Shown: positions 6,709 through 7,662 of the stretch, piece by piece
How positions within the stretch are numbered: position 1 is the stretch's first letter
How the letters are laid out: each line of letters begins with the position of its first letter
Assembly (NCBI GenBank): GCA_902767025.1
Contig: CACXFZ010000103.1
Location: 1-7,662 of the forward strand
DNA: 7,662 nt
From: an uncultured Coriobacteriaceae bacterium
GTDB taxonomy: Bacteria; Actinomycetota; Coriobacteriia; Coriobacteriales; Eggerthellaceae
Reading direction: 5' to 3'
The notes under the pieces: generated by a model
The model's input: the letters and a program-made list of their open reading frames with translations, nothing else
Databases searched by the model: none
Told to the model about the DNA's origin: nothing
Translations under genes and position numbers: made by a program

Positions 6709-7662
6709 CCGAAAGCAGCAGGCAATCGAGGCATTCGCCGCATTGGAGCGCGACTGCACGGCGTGCGGGTCGTGCACGCAGCGCTGCTCGCTGCTCGAAG
6801 AGCACGGCTGGAACCTGAACGACGTGTGCCAAGCCGGACGCGCGGTGCTGGACGGCGTCGATGCGGCCGGCGGGTTGCGTCAGGCGTTGGAAGGCGGCAG
6901 CCCGTTTCTGTCGTTCGTGCTCGCGTGCGAAGGGTGCGATCGCTGCACGGCGCTCTGCCCGCAGGGCCTGGCGATGAGCAGCCCCTGGCAGCACGGGCGC
7001 GTGCTGGCGCGCACGGCCGGCATCCTGGACGACGCAACGATGCGCATCGTCCAGGTGGACTGCACGTGGGACACGTTCAGCACGTTTCGTGCGGTGCAGG
7101 GCATCGATTACGGCGACCTGCCCCTGATGCAGGCCGAGCCCATCGACGCCGACGAAACGGGCTGGGTAGCCCAGGCCCCCGATCTGCACCCCCAGGCCCA
7201 AGGTGCCGACACCCTGTTCTTCCCCGGATGCGCACTGCTTTCGTACGCCCCCCAGCTCACGCGCGCGGCGTTCTCGTGGCTGGGCGAGCACGAAGGGCCC
7301 TGCCTGCTTTCCACGAACTGTTGCGGAAGCACGCTGGGGTTCATGGGCGAGACCGGCCGCAACGACGCATGGAGGGAACGCATCCTGGCCACGGCCCACG
7401 CGCGCGGCATCAAGCGCATCGTCTACGTGTGCCCGGGGTGCGCCACGCGCCTGGCACCGGTTGCCGAGCGGGTCGCGCCCGAAATCGAGTTCGTGTCATT
7501 CGCGCGCTTGCTCGCCGATGAGGGCGTGCGCATCGACCCCGCCTCGTTCGACGATCGGGCCATGCCCATCATGGTCGTCGACTCGTGCAACGACCGCTCC
7601 AGCGTCAGCGGAGATGCGATCCGGGAGCTGTTCGCCGATGTGGACAGCGTGCTTTCGCCGTG
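6692..7662 (+). CDS. (Fe-S)-binding protein with ferredoxin and CCG domains (3' partial)
   Basis: The reading frame is open from ATG 6692 to the last base (323 full codons), so the C-terminus is outside the window. Two 4Fe-4S motifs come first: Cys22, 25, 28, 32 (CTACGSCTQRC) and Cys79, 82, 85, 89 followed by Pro (CEGCDRCTALCP). A CCG domain follows: FFPGC (Cys180), NCCG (Cys210, Cys211) and CPGC (Cys247, Cys250). VVDSCNDR near the end looks like the start of a second CCG repeat, with Asn where many relatives have His after the Cys. This architecture is that of the HdrD / GlpC / LutA-type proteins, which pass electrons to or from heterodisulfides, quinones or flavin subunits. No membrane segment is visible in the part present. 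It may be the redox partner of the ferredoxin-DUF169 protein or of the molybdoenzyme; which one is inference. Confidence 0.91.
   Translation, partial: MTTFDDRKQQAIEAFAALERDCTACGSCTQRCSLLEEHGWNLNDVCQAGRAVLDGVDAAGGLRQALEGGSPFLSFVLACEGCDRCTALCPQGLAMSSPWQHGRVLARTAGILDDATMRIVQVDCTWDTFSTFRAVQGIDYGDLPLMQAEPIDADETGWVAQAPDLHPQAQGADTLFFPGCALLSYAPQLTRAAFSWLGEHEGPCLLSTNCCGSTLGFMGETGRNDAWRERILATAHARGIKRIVYVCPGCATRLAPVAERVAPEIEFVSFARLLADEGVRIDPASFDDRAMPIMVVDSCNDRSSVSGDAIRELFADVDSVLSP

Noticed and set aside
5996..7399. Minus-strand open frame of 467 codons
   Set aside because: It spans three convincing + strand genes and shows low-complexity Arg/Pro/Ala stretches with no motif.

Overview
The window is a densely packed, GC-rich stretch (by eye about two-thirds G+C, with strong G/C bias at third codon positions). 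Seven genes all lie on the + strand, and the largest gap between them is 14 bases. The heavy load of Fe-S and molybdopterin enzymes points to an anaerobic bacterium. A high-GC gut actinobacterium of the Eggerthellaceae type (Eggerthella, Gordonibacter, Adlercreutzia, Slackia) fits best in my judgement, but this is inference; no rRNA or marker gene is present and a GC-rich anaerobe of another phylum is possible.

Layout: (1) 1-783, a PhnP-like metallo-beta-lactamase-fold hydrolase cut at its 5' end; (2) 780-3008, a cytoplasmic molybdopterin oxidoreductase of the DMSO-reductase superfamily with a probable Cys molybdenum ligand, closest in layout to the acetylene hydratase group; (3) 3023-3889, a DUF2064-type nucleotidyl/glycosyltransferase-fold protein; (4) 3899-5179, a radical SAM protein of the family that holds the archaeal tetraether lipid synthase Tes and the pterin methylase MJ0619; (5) 5192-6238, a two-cluster ferredoxin fused to DUF169; (6) 6235-6708, a GNAT acetyltransferase with an added Cys-rich tail; (7) 6692 to the window end, an Fe-S protein with two 4Fe-4S motifs and a CCG domain, cut at its 3' end. 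The junctions are a 4-base overlap, gaps of 14, 9 and 12 bases, a 4-base overlap and a 17-base overlap. This looks like one transcript with translational coupling. No promoter, terminator, tRNA, rRNA, CRISPR or insertion sequence is visible.

How they may work together: genes 5 and 7 look like electron-transfer or redox partners. Gene 4 needs reducing electrons and acts on an unknown substrate. Gene 3 has a fold shared with MobA and CofC, gene 1 resembles a cyclic phosphodiesterase, and gene 2 uses a pterin cofactor. A reasonable but unproven reading is a cluster that makes or modifies a cofactor or small molecule around a specialised molybdenum enzyme. I do not recognise it as a characterised pathway.

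The most striking non-coding structure is a perfect 11-bp-arm palindrome (5324-5346), resembling a REP element, read in frame inside the ferredoxin domain of gene 5. A third arm downstream can form a competing hairpin.
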